Counted from the stretch's first letter, positions 1 to 8,501 are shown. The stretch is 64,000 nucleotides of DNA from an uncultured Acetatifactor sp. (GCA_910585015.1 CAJUCT010000012.1:22935-86934); one strand, 5' to 3'. Translations and numbers: made by a program. Notes: generated from the letters alone by a model not told the origin.

Positions 1-160
1 TCTTGATCAGTGTACTGTCCGGAGATATGCTGAATTTTAGTTCCGCATATCTCCTGCCAGCGCACATGCCGGGTGATCAAGAACTGGCCGCTTGAGGCGT
101 CCATTTCTTGATCAGTGTACTGTCCGGAGATATGCTGAATTTTAGTTCCGCATATCTCCT
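1..160. repeat. Direct repeat, 55 bp copies with 105 bp period
   Basis: Positions 1-55 and 106-160 are identical over 55 bp; the array continues off the left edge. Each copy holds a perfect 10-bp inverted repeat, GGAGATATGC and GCATATCTCC. A second inverted repeat, TGATCAAGAA with TTCTTGATCA, brackets the spacer at about 73-115. On the minus strand the unit stays open for 35 codons, so copies are in frame with each other. The first copy begins at the accDA stop codon: the codon that is CAG between copies is the TAG stop at the accDA junction. It may be a duplicated start of the next operon gene or a non-coding hairpin repeat. Confidence 0.85.
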
Positions 161-2045
161 AAAATTTGCGGAACCGCTCATATCTCCGCGCCGCAAGTTC
201 CTCGCCGCTCATTCCCTGGCAGCGTTTCAGGAAGTCCGCAATCTGCTCCTTCATATAGCCGCCGATGGCCGCTGCCGTGGTGCTGTCCGCCCCGCCAAAC
301 TCAGGGATAATCTTTTCGATGACGTTCAGTTGTTTCAGATCCTGGGCCGTGATATGCATGATCTCGCTGGCCTCCCTGGCCCTGGAGGCGTCCTTCCACA
401 GAATGGAGGCAAAGCCCTCGGGAGAAAGGATGGAATAGGTGGCATTCTCCAGCATCCACACCTCGTTGCCCACCGCCGTGGCCAGCGCGCCGCCGCTGCC
501 GCCCTCCCCTATGAAAATGCAGAGCACAGGCACTTTCAGCGCCGCCATCTCCATAAGGTTCCTTGCGATGGCCTCACCCTGGCCCCGCTCCTCCGCTTCA
601 ATGCCGCAGAAAGCCCCGGCAGTATTTACAAAGCTGATGATGGGTCTGTTAAATTTTTCCGCCTGCTTCATCAGACGCAGGGCCTTGCGGTAGCCCTCCG
701 GCATGGGCATACCGAAATTCCGTCTCTGGCACTCCTTGATATCCTTGCCCTTATGCTCGGCAATGACCGTCACCGGCTGACCGTCCAGAAAAGCCAGACC
801 GCCGATGATGGCAGGATCGTCCCGAAAAGCCCTGTCCCCGTGGGATTCCACAAAAAAATCAAATATATGCTCCATATAATCCGGGGCCTGGGGCCGCTCT
901 ACTTTGCGGACCGCCTTTACCTTATCCCAGGCATCCATAGGGCGGACTTTAAAGGACTGCTCCTTTAATATCTCGCTGAGTACGAAATGGCTGTCCTTGC
1001 CCGGTGTGAATCCTGCATACTGACCCTCCTTGCACTGATGTGCTTTTATAAGGAAGTAAATAGTTTTTTTCAGTGTTTCACGCTTTACAATGCCGTCTAT
1101 AATCCCATGTTCCACCAAAAACTCCGCAGTCTGGAAACCCTCCGGCAGTTCCTGGCCGATGGTCTGCTTGATGACTCTGGGCCCGGCAAAACCCACCAGT
1201 GCCCCGGGTTCCGCCATGATCACATCCCCCAGCATGGCAAAGCTGGCGGTGACGCCGCCTGTGGTGGGGTCCGTAAGTATGGTACAGTACAAAAGCCCGG
1301 CCTCCCCCAGCTTCCGGACAGCGGCGGAGGTTTTGGCCATCTGCATCAGGGACACAATACCCTCCTGCATCCTTGCCCCGCCGGAACAGCAAAAAATAAA
1401 CACCGGCAGCTTATACTCGATGGCCCGTTCCATGGCGGCGGTGATCTTTTCCCCCACCGTCTGCCCCATGCTGGACATCAAAAACCGGGAATCGCAGATT
1501 CCCAGCACAATGTCTTCGCCGAACACCTTGCAGCGGCCCACTGTCACGGCCTCATCCAATCCGGTTTTTTCCCGGGCCTGGGCCAGCTTTTCCTCATAGC
1601 CCTCATAGTTTAACGGATTATGTACCGGCAGGTCTGTAAACCACGGCTCAAAGGTATGGGGATCCGCCACCATGCGGATACGGTTAGGCACCCTCACCCG
1701 GAAATACCCTTCGCATTCATAGCAGATATATTTTCTCTTTACTACTCTCTGCCTGTTTACCTGCTTGCCGCACTTGGGGCATCGAATCATATAGTTTTCC
1801 TGGTCTTGGGGGGATTGGCTCTGCCCAGAGGCATTTTCATTGACGCCATCCTCCTGTCTGCCGTCCTGCCGCTGAAAATTCCGCCGCTTCGCCTGTTCGC
1901 CGCTCTCGCCGGCGCTCTCTTCCCGCTCGCCCTCCTGCGTTGTGCCGCGGGCCCTGGAAGCTGCCAGAGACGCGTTTAGCTTACTGAGTTTTTTTTCAAA
2001 ATATTCCGCTCTTTTTTGTTTCAACAGATCCATGTTTATTGCCAT
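159..2045 (-). CDS. accDA: Acetyl-CoA carboxylase carboxyltransferase, fused beta-alpha subunits
   Basis: Transfers carboxyl from carboxybiotin to acetyl-CoA to make malonyl-CoA, the first step of fatty-acid synthesis, in the cytosol. It is one 628-residue chain. After an 80-residue polar N-terminal extension comes an AccD zinc finger with Cys89, Cys92, Cys108 and Cys111, then the beta transferase domain. From about residue 360 an AccA-type alpha domain follows, with the GEGGSGGALA stretch, ending RYERFRKF. The start is supported by GGAGG upstream and by the 17-bp gap after fabZ. In most Firmicutes accD and accA are separate genes; here the two are joined. The biotin carrier (accB) and biotin carboxylase (accC) genes, usually adjacent, are not in the window. 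Confidence 0.93.
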   Translation of the reverse strand: MAINMDLLKQKRAEYFEKKLSKLNASLAASRARGTTQEGEREESAGESGEQAKRRNFQRQDGRQEDGVNENASGQSQSPQDQENYMIRCPKCGKQVNRQRVVKRKYICYECEGYFRVRVPNRIRMVADPHTFEPWFTDLPVHNPLNYEGYEEKLAQAREKTGLDEAVTVGRCKVFGEDIVLGICDSRFLMSSMGQTVGEKITAAMERAIEYKLPVFIFCCSGGARMQEGIVSLMQMAKTSAAVRKLGEAGLLYCTILTDPTTGGVTASFAMLGDVIMAEPGALVGFAGPRVIKQTIGQELPEGFQTAEFLVEHGIIDGIVKRETLKKTIYFLIKAHQCKEGQYAGFTPGKDSHFVLSEILKEQSFKVRPMDAWDKVKAVRKVERPQAPDYMEHIFDFFVESHGDRAFRDDPAIIGGLAFLDGQPVTVIAEHKGKDIKECQRRNFGMPMPEGYRKALRLMKQAEKFNRPIISFVNTAGAFCGIEAEERGQGEAIARNLMEMAALKVPVLCIFIGEGGSGGALATAVGNEVWMLENATYSILSPEGFASILWKDASRAREASEIMHITAQDLKQLNVIEKIIPEFGGADSTTAAAIGGYMKEQIADFLKRCQGMSGEELAARRYERFRKF

Positions 2046-2062
2046 AACACAACCTCCGTCCC

Positions 2063-2491
2063 TTACCCGATGGAAAAGGTCAGTTCCGCCTGGGCCGCCA
2101 CTTTGTCGCCCACCTTCGCCACCGCCCAGCCCACGCCAATGGGGCCTTTTACCTTGATAATCTCCGTCTCCAGCAGCAGCACATCCCCCGGAACTACTTT
2201 CTGGCGGAATCTGGCCTTGTCAATTCCCGCAAAATAAGCCGTGCGCCCCTTAAAGTCAGGCTGGGCCAGCATAGCCACTGCCCCCACCTGCGCCAGCGCC
2301 TCTATGATCAGAACACCGGGCATCACCGGATTGCCCGGAAAATGTCCCTGGAAAAAGGGCTCGTTCACGCTGACACACTTCCTGCCCAGAGCGCGCACCC
2401 CGGGATCCAGTTCCTCTATGGTGTCAATCAGCAGAAAGGGATATCTGTGGGGAATAATATCCATAATTTCCTGTGCGGTATATAGTGACAT
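2063..2491 (-). CDS. fabZ: 3-hydroxyacyl-ACP dehydratase FabZ
   Basis: Dehydrates 3-hydroxyacyl-ACP to trans-2-enoyl-ACP in the elongation cycle. The 142-residue length is normal for the family. The hotdog-fold signature is complete: PHRYPFLLID near residue 14, then GHFPGNPVMPG with catalytic His50, and Glu64 in LIIEALAQ. It is the sixth gene of the fab operon, 17 bp before accDA. The space between it and fabF, where accB usually lies, is filled by a 142-bp palindromic mobile element instead, so it may now be transcribed less tightly with the upstream genes. Confidence 0.95.
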   Translation of the reverse strand: MSLYTAQEIMDIIPHRYPFLLIDTIEELDPGVRALGRKCVSVNEPFFQGHFPGNPVMPGVLIIEALAQVGAVAMLAQPDFKGRTAYFAGIDKARFRQKVVPGDVLLLETEIIKVKGPIGVGWAVAKVGDKVAAQAELTFSIG

Positions 2492-2635
2492 TGTTTTTCT
2501 CCTCTACTTAATTCTATTTGCTCCTGATCCTGATATCTCTGCCCCCAGGGCTATGTGGGGCGCCGCGCGGAACACATGCGGAAAACCTTCCACAGTGCCC
2601 CGGCGCAGCCGCCTCCTGTCCTTCTTTGATCAGTT

Positions 2636-2777
2636 TAGGCAATTGCGAAACTCCCTTTCCGGGAACAGTGGATGGGCAATATATACAAAATAAGGGCGAC
2701 TGGCCACTGCATCGGAGCCCGTTTTTGTATATATTGACCAGCCACGTCATTTGCGGAGAACGTTTCGCAATTGCCTA
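2636..2777. mobile_element. 142-bp palindromic MITE-like element, copy 1
   Basis: Perfect 16-bp terminal inverted repeats (TAGGCAATTGCGAAAC and its complement) bound a 142-bp sequence that is largely self-complementary. The 11-bp sequence TTTGATCAGTT is present on both sides (2625-2635 and 2778-2788), as expected of a target-site duplication, and the right copy overlaps the fabF stop codon. The reverse complement matches the element at 61327-61468 over its full, equal length with scattered mismatches. It holds no transposase, so it would move only with a transposase supplied elsewhere. Nothing else is seen in the 2492-2782 gap; there is no accB. Confidence 0.85.
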
Positions 2778-2782
2778 TTTGA

Positions 2783-4018
2783 TCAGTTCCGCATATTCCC
2801 AAGTAAGATGCTGGCATTGTGGCCTCCAAAACCCAGAGAGTTGCTGAGGGCATAGGGAATCTGCGCCTGACAGCTCTCCTTGCAATAATCCAGGTCCAAC
2901 TCCTCCTCGCTCTCCTGAAGGCCCACCGTCCGATGGATAAAGCCTTCCTGAAGCTCCTTGACGCAGGCGATGAACTCCACGGCCCCGGCTGCGCCCAGCA
3001 GATGACCGATCATGGACTTGGTGGAATTGATTTTCAGGTTCCTTGCGTGTTCCCCAAAGGCCAACTTGATGGCTCTGGTCTCAAACAGATCATTGTGATG
3101 GGTTGCCGTCCCATGGGCGTTGATATAGGTCACTTCCCCGGGTGTCACATTTCCGTCCGCCAGGGCATTGGTCATGGCTCTGGCAGCACCGCTGCCGTCC
3201 TCCGCGGGGGAGGTGATATGGTAGGCATCCGATGTGCAGCCATAGCCCAATACCTCCGCATAGATGTGCGCCCCCCGCTTTCTGGCATGTTCCAGTTCCT
3301 CCAGAATCACTACTCCTGCGCCCTCACCCATGACAAAGCCGCTTCTGTCCTTGTCAAAGGGGATGGAACACCTGGCGGGATCCGTGCTGTCCGAGAGAGC
3401 CGTGAGAGAGGTGAAACCCGCAATGCCCACCGGTGTCACCGCCGCTTCCGTGCCCCCCGCCACCATCACATCCGCATCCCCGTACTGGATGGCGCGAAAT
3501 GCCTCGCCGATGGAGTTCGTTCCCGTGGCACAGGCCGTCACCACGTTCAGGCTCTTGCCCTTCAGGCCGAACGCTATGCTCACATTGCCTGCCGCCATGT
3601 TGGAGATCATCAGGGGCACAAACAGGGGACCTACTCGGGAAGGCCCTTTCTCCACCAGCCTGCCATACTCCCTTTCTATGGCCTGCAGGCTGCCGATGCC
3701 GCTGCCAATGCTGCATCCCACCCTGTAGGCGTCCTCCTTCTCCATGTCAAGGCCCGCGTCCTGCAGCGCCTCCCCGGCCGCCGCCACAGCAAACTGGCAG
3801 AACAGTTCCATACGTCTGGCGGATTTTTTGTCCATATAATTCTCCGGCTGGAAGTCCTTGACCTCCGCCGCCAGCCTGCACTTATACTCAGTGGCGTCAA
3901 ATCTGGTGATGGGAGCAAACCCCGTCTTTTCCTCCCTGATGCCCTCCCAGAATGCCTCCACACCGATGCCGATGGGCGTCACGGCGCCCATGCCGGTCAC
4001 TACCACTCGTCTGCTCAT
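2783..4018 (-). CDS. fabF: 3-oxoacyl-ACP synthase II FabF
   Basis: Condenses malonyl-ACP with acyl-ACP during chain elongation. The start is the ATG at 4018, which overlaps the fabG stop (ATGA) and gives the canonical MSRRVVVTGMG opening; the reading frame stays open upstream but that part is non-family sequence. The 411 residues carry the thiolase-fold triad: Cys163 in TACATGTNS, a His in NAHGTATHHND and a His in KSMIGHLLGAAGA. The mobile element at 2636-2777 inserted at its stop codon without changing the protein apart from reusing the duplicated target sequence. Confidence 0.95.
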   Translation of the reverse strand: MSRRVVVTGMGAVTPIGIGVEAFWEGIREEKTGFAPITRFDATEYKCRLAAEVKDFQPENYMDKKSARRMELFCQFAVAAAGEALQDAGLDMEKEDAYRVGCSIGSGIGSLQAIEREYGRLVEKGPSRVGPLFVPLMISNMAAGNVSIAFGLKGKSLNVVTACATGTNSIGEAFRAIQYGDADVMVAGGTEAAVTPVGIAGFTSLTALSDSTDPARCSIPFDKDRSGFVMGEGAGVVILEELEHARKRGAHIYAEVLGYGCTSDAYHITSPAEDGSGAARAMTNALADGNVTPGEVTYINAHGTATHHNDLFETRAIKLAFGEHARNLKINSTKSMIGHLLGAAGAVEFIACVKELQEGFIHRTVGLQESEEELDLDYCKESCQAQIPYALSNSLGFGGHNASILLGNMRN

Positions 4019-4791
4019 ATCGCCATACCTCCATCCACACAGATCACCTGACCTGTGATATAGTTCGATCTGTCTCCCGCCAGAAACGCCACCGTCTCCG
4101 CAATGTCCTCCACGCTGCCCATCCTGCCCATGGGTACTGCGGCCACGCCTGCCTCCCGGGCCTTTTCCGACAGGGCCTGTGTCATCTCCGTGTCGATAAA
4201 GCCGGGGGCCACCGCGTTGACACACACCCCCCGGGATGCCAATTCCCTGGCCACGCTCTTGGTCAGCCCGATGAGCCCTGCCTTGGAAGCGCTGTAGTTG
4301 GCCTGGCCCGCATTGCCCAGCACACCGGAGACGGAAGAAATATTCACTATCTTTCCGCTGCGCTGCTTTAAAAAGTACTTGGCCAGGTGACGCATGGTAT
4401 TGAAAGCGCCCTTTAAATTGATATCCAATACCTTGTCATAATCTTCCTCGGACATCCGCATAAGCAGGTTGTCCCTAGTCACGCCCGCATTGTTCACCAA
4501 TATGTCCACATGGCCGTATTTTGTGATGATCTGCTCTACCATTCCGGCACAGGCGGTAAAGTCGGACACATCACAGCCGATGCATTCGGCGCATCCCCCG
4601 GCGGCGGCAATCTCTTCCGCCAATTCCTGGGCTTTTTGCTCGGATCCGTTATAGTTGACCAGCACCGTGGCTCCCAGGGATGCCAGCTTTCTGGCAATAC
4701 CCCGGCCAATGCCCCGGCTGGCCCCTGTGATCAAAGCTATTTTGCCAGTGAGTTCCTTGGTATAATCGGACTTACTTATTTCTTCTTCCAT
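4015..4791 (-). CDS. fabG: 3-oxoacyl-ACP reductase FabG
   Basis: NADPH-dependent reduction of 3-oxoacyl-ACP to 3-hydroxyacyl-ACP. It is a classical short-chain dehydrogenase of 258 residues: TGASRGIG dinucleotide-binding loop at 23-30, NNAG at 100-103, and the Ser153, Tyr166, Lys170 catalytic set in the YSASK motif. The N terminus is about 10 residues longer than usual (MEEEISKSDYTKE before LTGKIALITG). A 4-bp overlap with fabF suggests translational coupling; fabD lies 45 bp upstream. Confidence 0.95.
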   Translation of the reverse strand: MEEEISKSDYTKELTGKIALITGASRGIGRGIARKLASLGATVLVNYNGSEQKAQELAEEIAAAGGCAECIGCDVSDFTACAGMVEQIITKYGHVDILVNNAGVTRDNLLMRMSEEDYDKVLDINLKGAFNTMRHLAKYFLKQRSGKIVNISSVSGVLGNAGQANYSASKAGLIGLTKSVARELASRGVCVNAVAPGFIDTEMTQALSEKAREAGVAAVPMGRMGSVEDIAETVAFLAGDRSNYITGQVICVDGGMAI

Positions 4792-4836
4792 CTATCTCTC
4801 CTCAATAAATTATACTGCATACCTTTGCTTATTTTC

Positions 4837-5781
4837 CTACTGTAAATTGCGGTGGTCCGCAGCATAAAATAACTGCTCCAGCTTCTCCAGATCTTCCACC
4901 TTCTCTACATTGTACGCTTTAGCATCCCTGTTGATCTTGCGAAGGAACCCGGTGAGGGTCTTGCCGGGGCCGATCTCGATAAAGGTGTCCACGCCGTCAG
5001 CCAGCATATGTTCCACAGTCTCACGCCACCTGACTGTGCCGGAGACCTGCTTTGCCAGCAATTCTTTTACCCGGGAACTGTCTGTCACGGGTGCGGCCTC
5101 CACATTGCACAGATAAGGGATGGCGGGATCCTGCACCGTCACAGCCGCAAGCTGCGCAGCAAGCTTCTCCCCTGCGCCCGCCAGCAGAGAGGAATGGAAG
5201 GGACCGCTGACCTTCAGCGGCACACAGCGCCTGGCGCCTGCCTCCTGCAGCTTTGCCGCCGCAGCCTGTACGGCATCTTCCTCCCCGGTGATCACAATCT
5301 GGCCAGGGCAGTTATCGTTGGCGATGGACACGACGCCCTCCGTGTTCTCACAGATCGCCCGGAAGGTGTCCGCATCCAGACCCAGCACCGCCGTCATGGC
5401 GCCTCCCGTAGGATATGCCTCCTGCATATAGATGCCCCGGCTGCGGATGAGTTTAAACAGATCTTCCGTATCCATGACCCGGGCTGCCGCCAAAGCGCCA
5501 TACTCTCCCAGGCTGAGTCCGGCGCAGCAGTCCGCTTTAAGACCCTTTTGCTCCAGCACTCTCAGGATCGCCACCTCCGTGGCCAGCATGGCAATCTGGG
5601 TGTACTCCGTGATGTTCAGACGGTCATTTTCCTCAAAGCATAGCGCCGCCACATCCAGGCCGGTGGCCTTCCGCGCCAGTTCATAGACTTCCCTGGCCAC
5701 CTCATATTTCTCATAAAAATCCTTGCCCATACCGCAGTACTGGGCCCCCTGTCCGGGGAAAACAAAAGCCGTTTTGCTCAT
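4837..5781 (-). CDS. fabD: Malonyl-CoA:ACP transacylase FabD
   Basis: Moves malonyl from CoA to ACP to supply the condensing enzymes. The 314-residue sequence starts with FVFPGQGAQYCGMGKD, and has nucleophile Ser90 in GLSLGEYGA and catalytic His196 in SGPFHSSLL. It sits between fabK and fabG in the same orientation. The ribosome-binding site is poor: AGGAG lies about 13 bases before the ATG, so it may be expressed less efficiently than its neighbours. Confidence 0.95.
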   Translation of the reverse strand: MSKTAFVFPGQGAQYCGMGKDFYEKYEVAREVYELARKATGLDVAALCFEENDRLNITEYTQIAMLATEVAILRVLEQKGLKADCCAGLSLGEYGALAAARVMDTEDLFKLIRSRGIYMQEAYPTGGAMTAVLGLDADTFRAICENTEGVVSIANDNCPGQIVITGEEDAVQAAAAKLQEAGARRCVPLKVSGPFHSSLLAGAGEKLAAQLAAVTVQDPAIPYLCNVEAAPVTDSSRVKELLAKQVSGTVRWRETVEHMLADGVDTFIEIGPGKTLTGFLRKINRDAKAYNVEKVEDLEKLEQLFYAADHRNLQ

Positions 5782-5880
5782 TTTATCTCATTGACTCCTA
5801 TCTACCCGCTTCAGCGGATCTTACAGGCACAGCCTTGGCTTTGGCCCGCCGCCTCCCTCATCACACATGGCGGTAAAATG

Positions 5881-6804
5881 TTAAATCTTCAACAGCGTTT
5901 CCGCCTGCTCCATAATTTCAAGAATCATCTCCTCGCAGGTCTGCTCCTTACGTACCAGGCCCGCAATCTGGCCCGCCATCAGAGTCCCGTTCACCACATC
6001 GCCTTCCACCACGGCTTTGCGCAGCGCCCCCAGGGTCAGCTGTTCCAGTTCCTCGAAGGGCGCTCCCCCCTTCTCCAGTTTCAAATATTCACGGGTCATC
6101 TGGTTGCGCAGCTGCCTCACCGGATGACCATGGCTCATACCCGTCACTTCGGAGTCAATGTCCTTGGCGGCAATCACCTTCTTTTTGTAGTTGTCATGGA
6201 CAATGGATTCCTTGGCCACGATAAAGCGGGTGCCCATCTGCACCGCCTCCGCGCCCAGCATCATAGATGCCGCCAGACCTCTTCCGTCCGCAATACCTCC
6301 CGCTGCGATCACGGGAATGCTCACGGCATCCGCCACCTGGGGCACCAGCGTCATGGTGGTGGCGGCTCCGATGTGCCCGCCGGACTCCGCTCCCTCCGCC
6401 ACCACGGCGTCAGCCCCGGCCCTCTCCATCATTTTTGCCATGGCTACGCTGGCCACCACAGGGATTACCCTCACACCCGCTTCCTTCCACATAGCCATGT
6501 ATTTGCCCGGATTGCCGGCTCCGGTGGTCACCACCTTCACGCCCTCTTCCACGATCACCTGGGCGATGGCATCCGCCTGGGGGTTCATCAGCATCAGGTT
6601 CACGCCGAAAGGCTTCTCCGTCATCTCTTTTACCTTTCGGATCTGCTCCCGCACAAACTCGGCAGGTGCGCCCCCGGCGCCGATGATGCCCAGTCCCCCC
6701 GCCTCGGACACTGCCGCCACCAGATGGTACTCCGCCACCCAGGCCATGCCGCCCTGGATAACAGGGTATTTAATTCCCAACAAGTCTGTTACTCTTGTGT
6801 TCAT
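5881..6804 (-). CDS. fabK: Enoyl-ACP reductase II FabK (FMN)
   Basis: Catalyses the final reduction of each elongation cycle with FMN and NAD(P)H. The 307 residues have the nitronate-monooxygenase-like TIM barrel: KYPVIQGGMAWV at the start, GAGGAPAEFVREQI, GVNLMLMNP, then GAGNPGKY, EGAESGGHIG and VIAAGGIADGRG. FabK is the triclosan-insensitive alternative to FabI and typical of Clostridia and streptococci. The start is preceded by GAGGTAAGTATG, the same start context seen at 11774. Confidence 0.94.
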   Translation of the reverse strand: MNTRVTDLLGIKYPVIQGGMAWVAEYHLVAAVSEAGGLGIIGAGGAPAEFVREQIRKVKEMTEKPFGVNLMLMNPQADAIAQVIVEEGVKVVTTGAGNPGKYMAMWKEAGVRVIPVVASVAMAKMMERAGADAVVAEGAESGGHIGAATTMTLVPQVADAVSIPVIAAGGIADGRGLAASMMLGAEAVQMGTRFIVAKESIVHDNYKKKVIAAKDIDSEVTGMSHGHPVRQLRNQMTREYLKLEKGGAPFEELEQLTLGALRKAVVEGDVVNGTLMAGQIAGLVRKEQTCEEMILEIMEQAETLLKI

Positions 6805-6830
6805 ACTTACCTCTTTCCCACACCAACTTT

Positions 6831-7061
6831 TTATTCTACGCCCTTATTTTTCAGATACTCCAACACATCCCCCACCGTGAGCAGCTGCTCCAGATCCTCG
6901 GAGGGAATCTCAATGTCAAACTCATCCTCCAGAGCCATCACCATCTCGAACAGATCCAGAGAATCTGCGTTCAGATCATCCTTAAAACTGGTGGCCTCCG
7001 TGATATCCATGCCGTCCGCGTTCAACTTTTCCTCAATGATTTCCTTCACTTTTTCAAACAT
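6831..7061 (-). CDS. acpP: Acyl carrier protein
   Basis: Carries growing acyl chains on a 4'-phosphopantetheine arm. The 76-residue acidic helical protein contains the attachment Ser34 in DSLDLFEMVMALED. It is the first gene of the operon, with a good ribosome-binding site (AAAAGGAG). In many Firmicutes a fabT regulator and fabH precede acpP; here the preceding gene is an unrelated Sel1-repeat gene ending at a terminator. Confidence 0.96.
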   Translation of the reverse strand: MFEKVKEIIEEKLNADGMDITEATSFKDDLNADSLDLFEMVMALEDEFDIEIPSEDLEQLLTVGDVLEYLKNKGVE

Positions 7062-7133
7062 GACTTCTTCTCCTTTTCACCTTTTCTTTTCATGGTTTTT
7101 CAAACTACATAAAATAGTCTGTCACTCTATTTG

Positions 7134-7162
7134 TTTGAGTATCAAATATTTTGACCATCAAA
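7134..7162 (-). promoter_or_regulatory. Two FabT-like operators before the fab operon
   Basis: Two copies of the dyad TTTGA-N3-TCAAA occur: TTTGAGTATCAAA at 7134-7146 and TTTGACCATCAAA at 7150-7162, centres 16 bp apart. This is the form of FabT (MarR-family) operators that repress fab genes in streptococci and relatives. They lie 73-101 bp before acpP. A possible minus-strand promoter is TTGAAA, 17 bp, TATTTG, which would place both sites on or next to the polymerase footprint. No FabT-like gene is recognised in the window. Operator shape is seen; regulator identity is inferred. Confidence 0.65.
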
Positions 7163-7236
7163 CTATTTCAACAGGATAATACTACCAGAAAAAATAAATG
7201 TCAATATGCTTTTTTTAAAAAGAATATCCGGCAGCG

Positions 7237-7271
7237 GAAAAGAGGGCGGACCTGCATATAGGTCCGCCCTC
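7237..7271 (-). terminator. Terminator after the Sel1-repeat gene
   Basis: A strong 12-bp stem (GAGGGCGGACCT with AGGTCCGCCCTC) around a 6-base loop is followed on the minus strand by TTTT. It ends transcription of the 7287 gene before the fab promoter. Confidence 0.75.
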
Positions 7272-7286
7272 CCGCTGTTTCAGTCT

Positions 7287-8501
7287 CTATATCTTTTTCC
7301 AGCCAAAAAGTGTCTTTTTAAAGTGCTTCTTATGTTCCGCCACCGCTGGATCCTGGGCAAATTTGTTCCAATAAACCATGCCTTTTCCTATATCCTCCGG
7401 TACACCCAGGCCATAGGCATAGATCTCCCCCAGTCCGATGCAGGACAGACGCGCGTCGGGACAGTTCTCAAACAACTCCTTTGCCCGGGCATAGTCCTGG
7501 GGAACGCCCAGACCATGCAGATAACAGGTGCCCAGCATATCACTGCACCAGTTATTGATATCAATGGCCTTAAGGAAACACTGGGCCGCCGCCTGGTAAT
7601 TTACCTCCAGACCGTCCCCTCCTTTAAAATAGATTTCGCCCAGAAGGTTGTAAGAACCCACAGCCTCCGAGTTCATCTGGATAGCTTTCTCAAAATATTC
7701 CTTGGCAATGTTCAGGTTCCGCACGGTCTTGCTGCGATAGCTGTACATTCTGCCCATTTCATAGTAGCCGTTGGAATTTCCGTGCTCCGCCGCGCTCTTA
7801 AAAAGTTCCATTGCTTTGGTAGGCTGTGTGTCCACATACCGCAGTCCCACCTTAACTTCATATACGCCAACTCCCAACTCCGCGCCCCGCTCCTCCAGAC
7901 GTCGGGCACGTTCCTTGTCCACAGGCATGCCATAGTCCCCGGAAGTGAGAATATCAATCAGATTACCCAGGCCCATGGCCATGCCCTGGGCCAGAATTTC
8001 CTCATAGATCTGGATGGCTTTGCGCTGCAGGGAGCAGACATCCTGTGCCCCGTTGATCTTCAAGCCCGCCAGTTCCACTGCGTCCCCATAGTAATAAGCG
8101 TTGGCAACCATGTACTTACAGAAAATCTGGCCCCCCCTGGCCAGTTCCACCACTTTATCCCAGATCTCCCTCTTGGAGGTGTAGGGCTCATGTACGAAGG
8201 AGCCGCAGCGGGGCTTGAAGCCGCCTACCCGCATGGCCCCCATCATCCCCACCGCGCTTCCCAGTTCGATGGACTTGTTGTACCACTCCTCCGCCTTATC
8301 ATCGTCGCTCTCAAAGCCAAAGCCCGGATCCACATAGCAGGGACCGCTATAGCACCTGGCCAGGAAATAGCAGGCGTCGCCATTGCCCTCCTGTGCCGCC
8401 TCCTGCAATCCCCGCATGGCCTGCTCGCCGTTGCCGGATCTGAAATTTACCCAGATGTTCTGAATGGCATACTCCACCCTGTCGTCAAAAACTTCGCTCA
8501 T
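7287..8501 (-). CDS. Sel1-like repeat protein
   Basis: A 404-residue soluble protein made of Sel1/TPR-like helical repeats, with recurring units such as GNGDACYFLARCY, GSAVGMMGAMR, GNSNGYYEMGRMY and GSYNLLGEIYFKGG, then GVPQDYARAKELF. Such repeats are protein-interaction scaffolds; the partner is unknown. The ATG at 8501 is chosen because AAGGAG precedes it by a normal distance; the frame is open further upstream without a good start. It is monocistronic: a terminator follows and the leuA terminator region precedes. There is no signal peptide, so it is probably cytosolic. Confidence 0.75.
   Translation of the reverse strand: MSEVFDDRVEYAIQNIWVNFRSGNGEQAMRGLQEAAQEGNGDACYFLARCYSGPCYVDPGFGFESDDDKAEEWYNKSIELGSAVGMMGAMRVGGFKPRCGSFVHEPYTSKREIWDKVVELARGGQIFCKYMVANAYYYGDAVELAGLKINGAQDVCSLQRKAIQIYEEILAQGMAMGLGNLIDILTSGDYGMPVDKERARRLEERGAELGVGVYEVKVGLRYVDTQPTKAMELFKSAAEHGNSNGYYEMGRMYSYRSKTVRNLNIAKEYFEKAIQMNSEAVGSYNLLGEIYFKGGDGLEVNYQAAAQCFLKAIDINNWCSDMLGTCYLHGLGVPQDYARAKELFENCPDARLSCIGLGEIYAYGLGVPEDIGKGMVYWNKFAQDPAVAEHKKHFKKTLFGWKKI

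Noticed and set aside
1..160. CRISPR array
   Set aside because: Only two copies visible, a 50-bp spacer, and the repeat is an in-frame hairpin unit; no cas gene in the window.
2514..2853. Open frames between fabF and fabZ that might be accB
   Set aside because: They lie in the palindromic mobile element and lack a biotinylation motif such as an MKM-type site.
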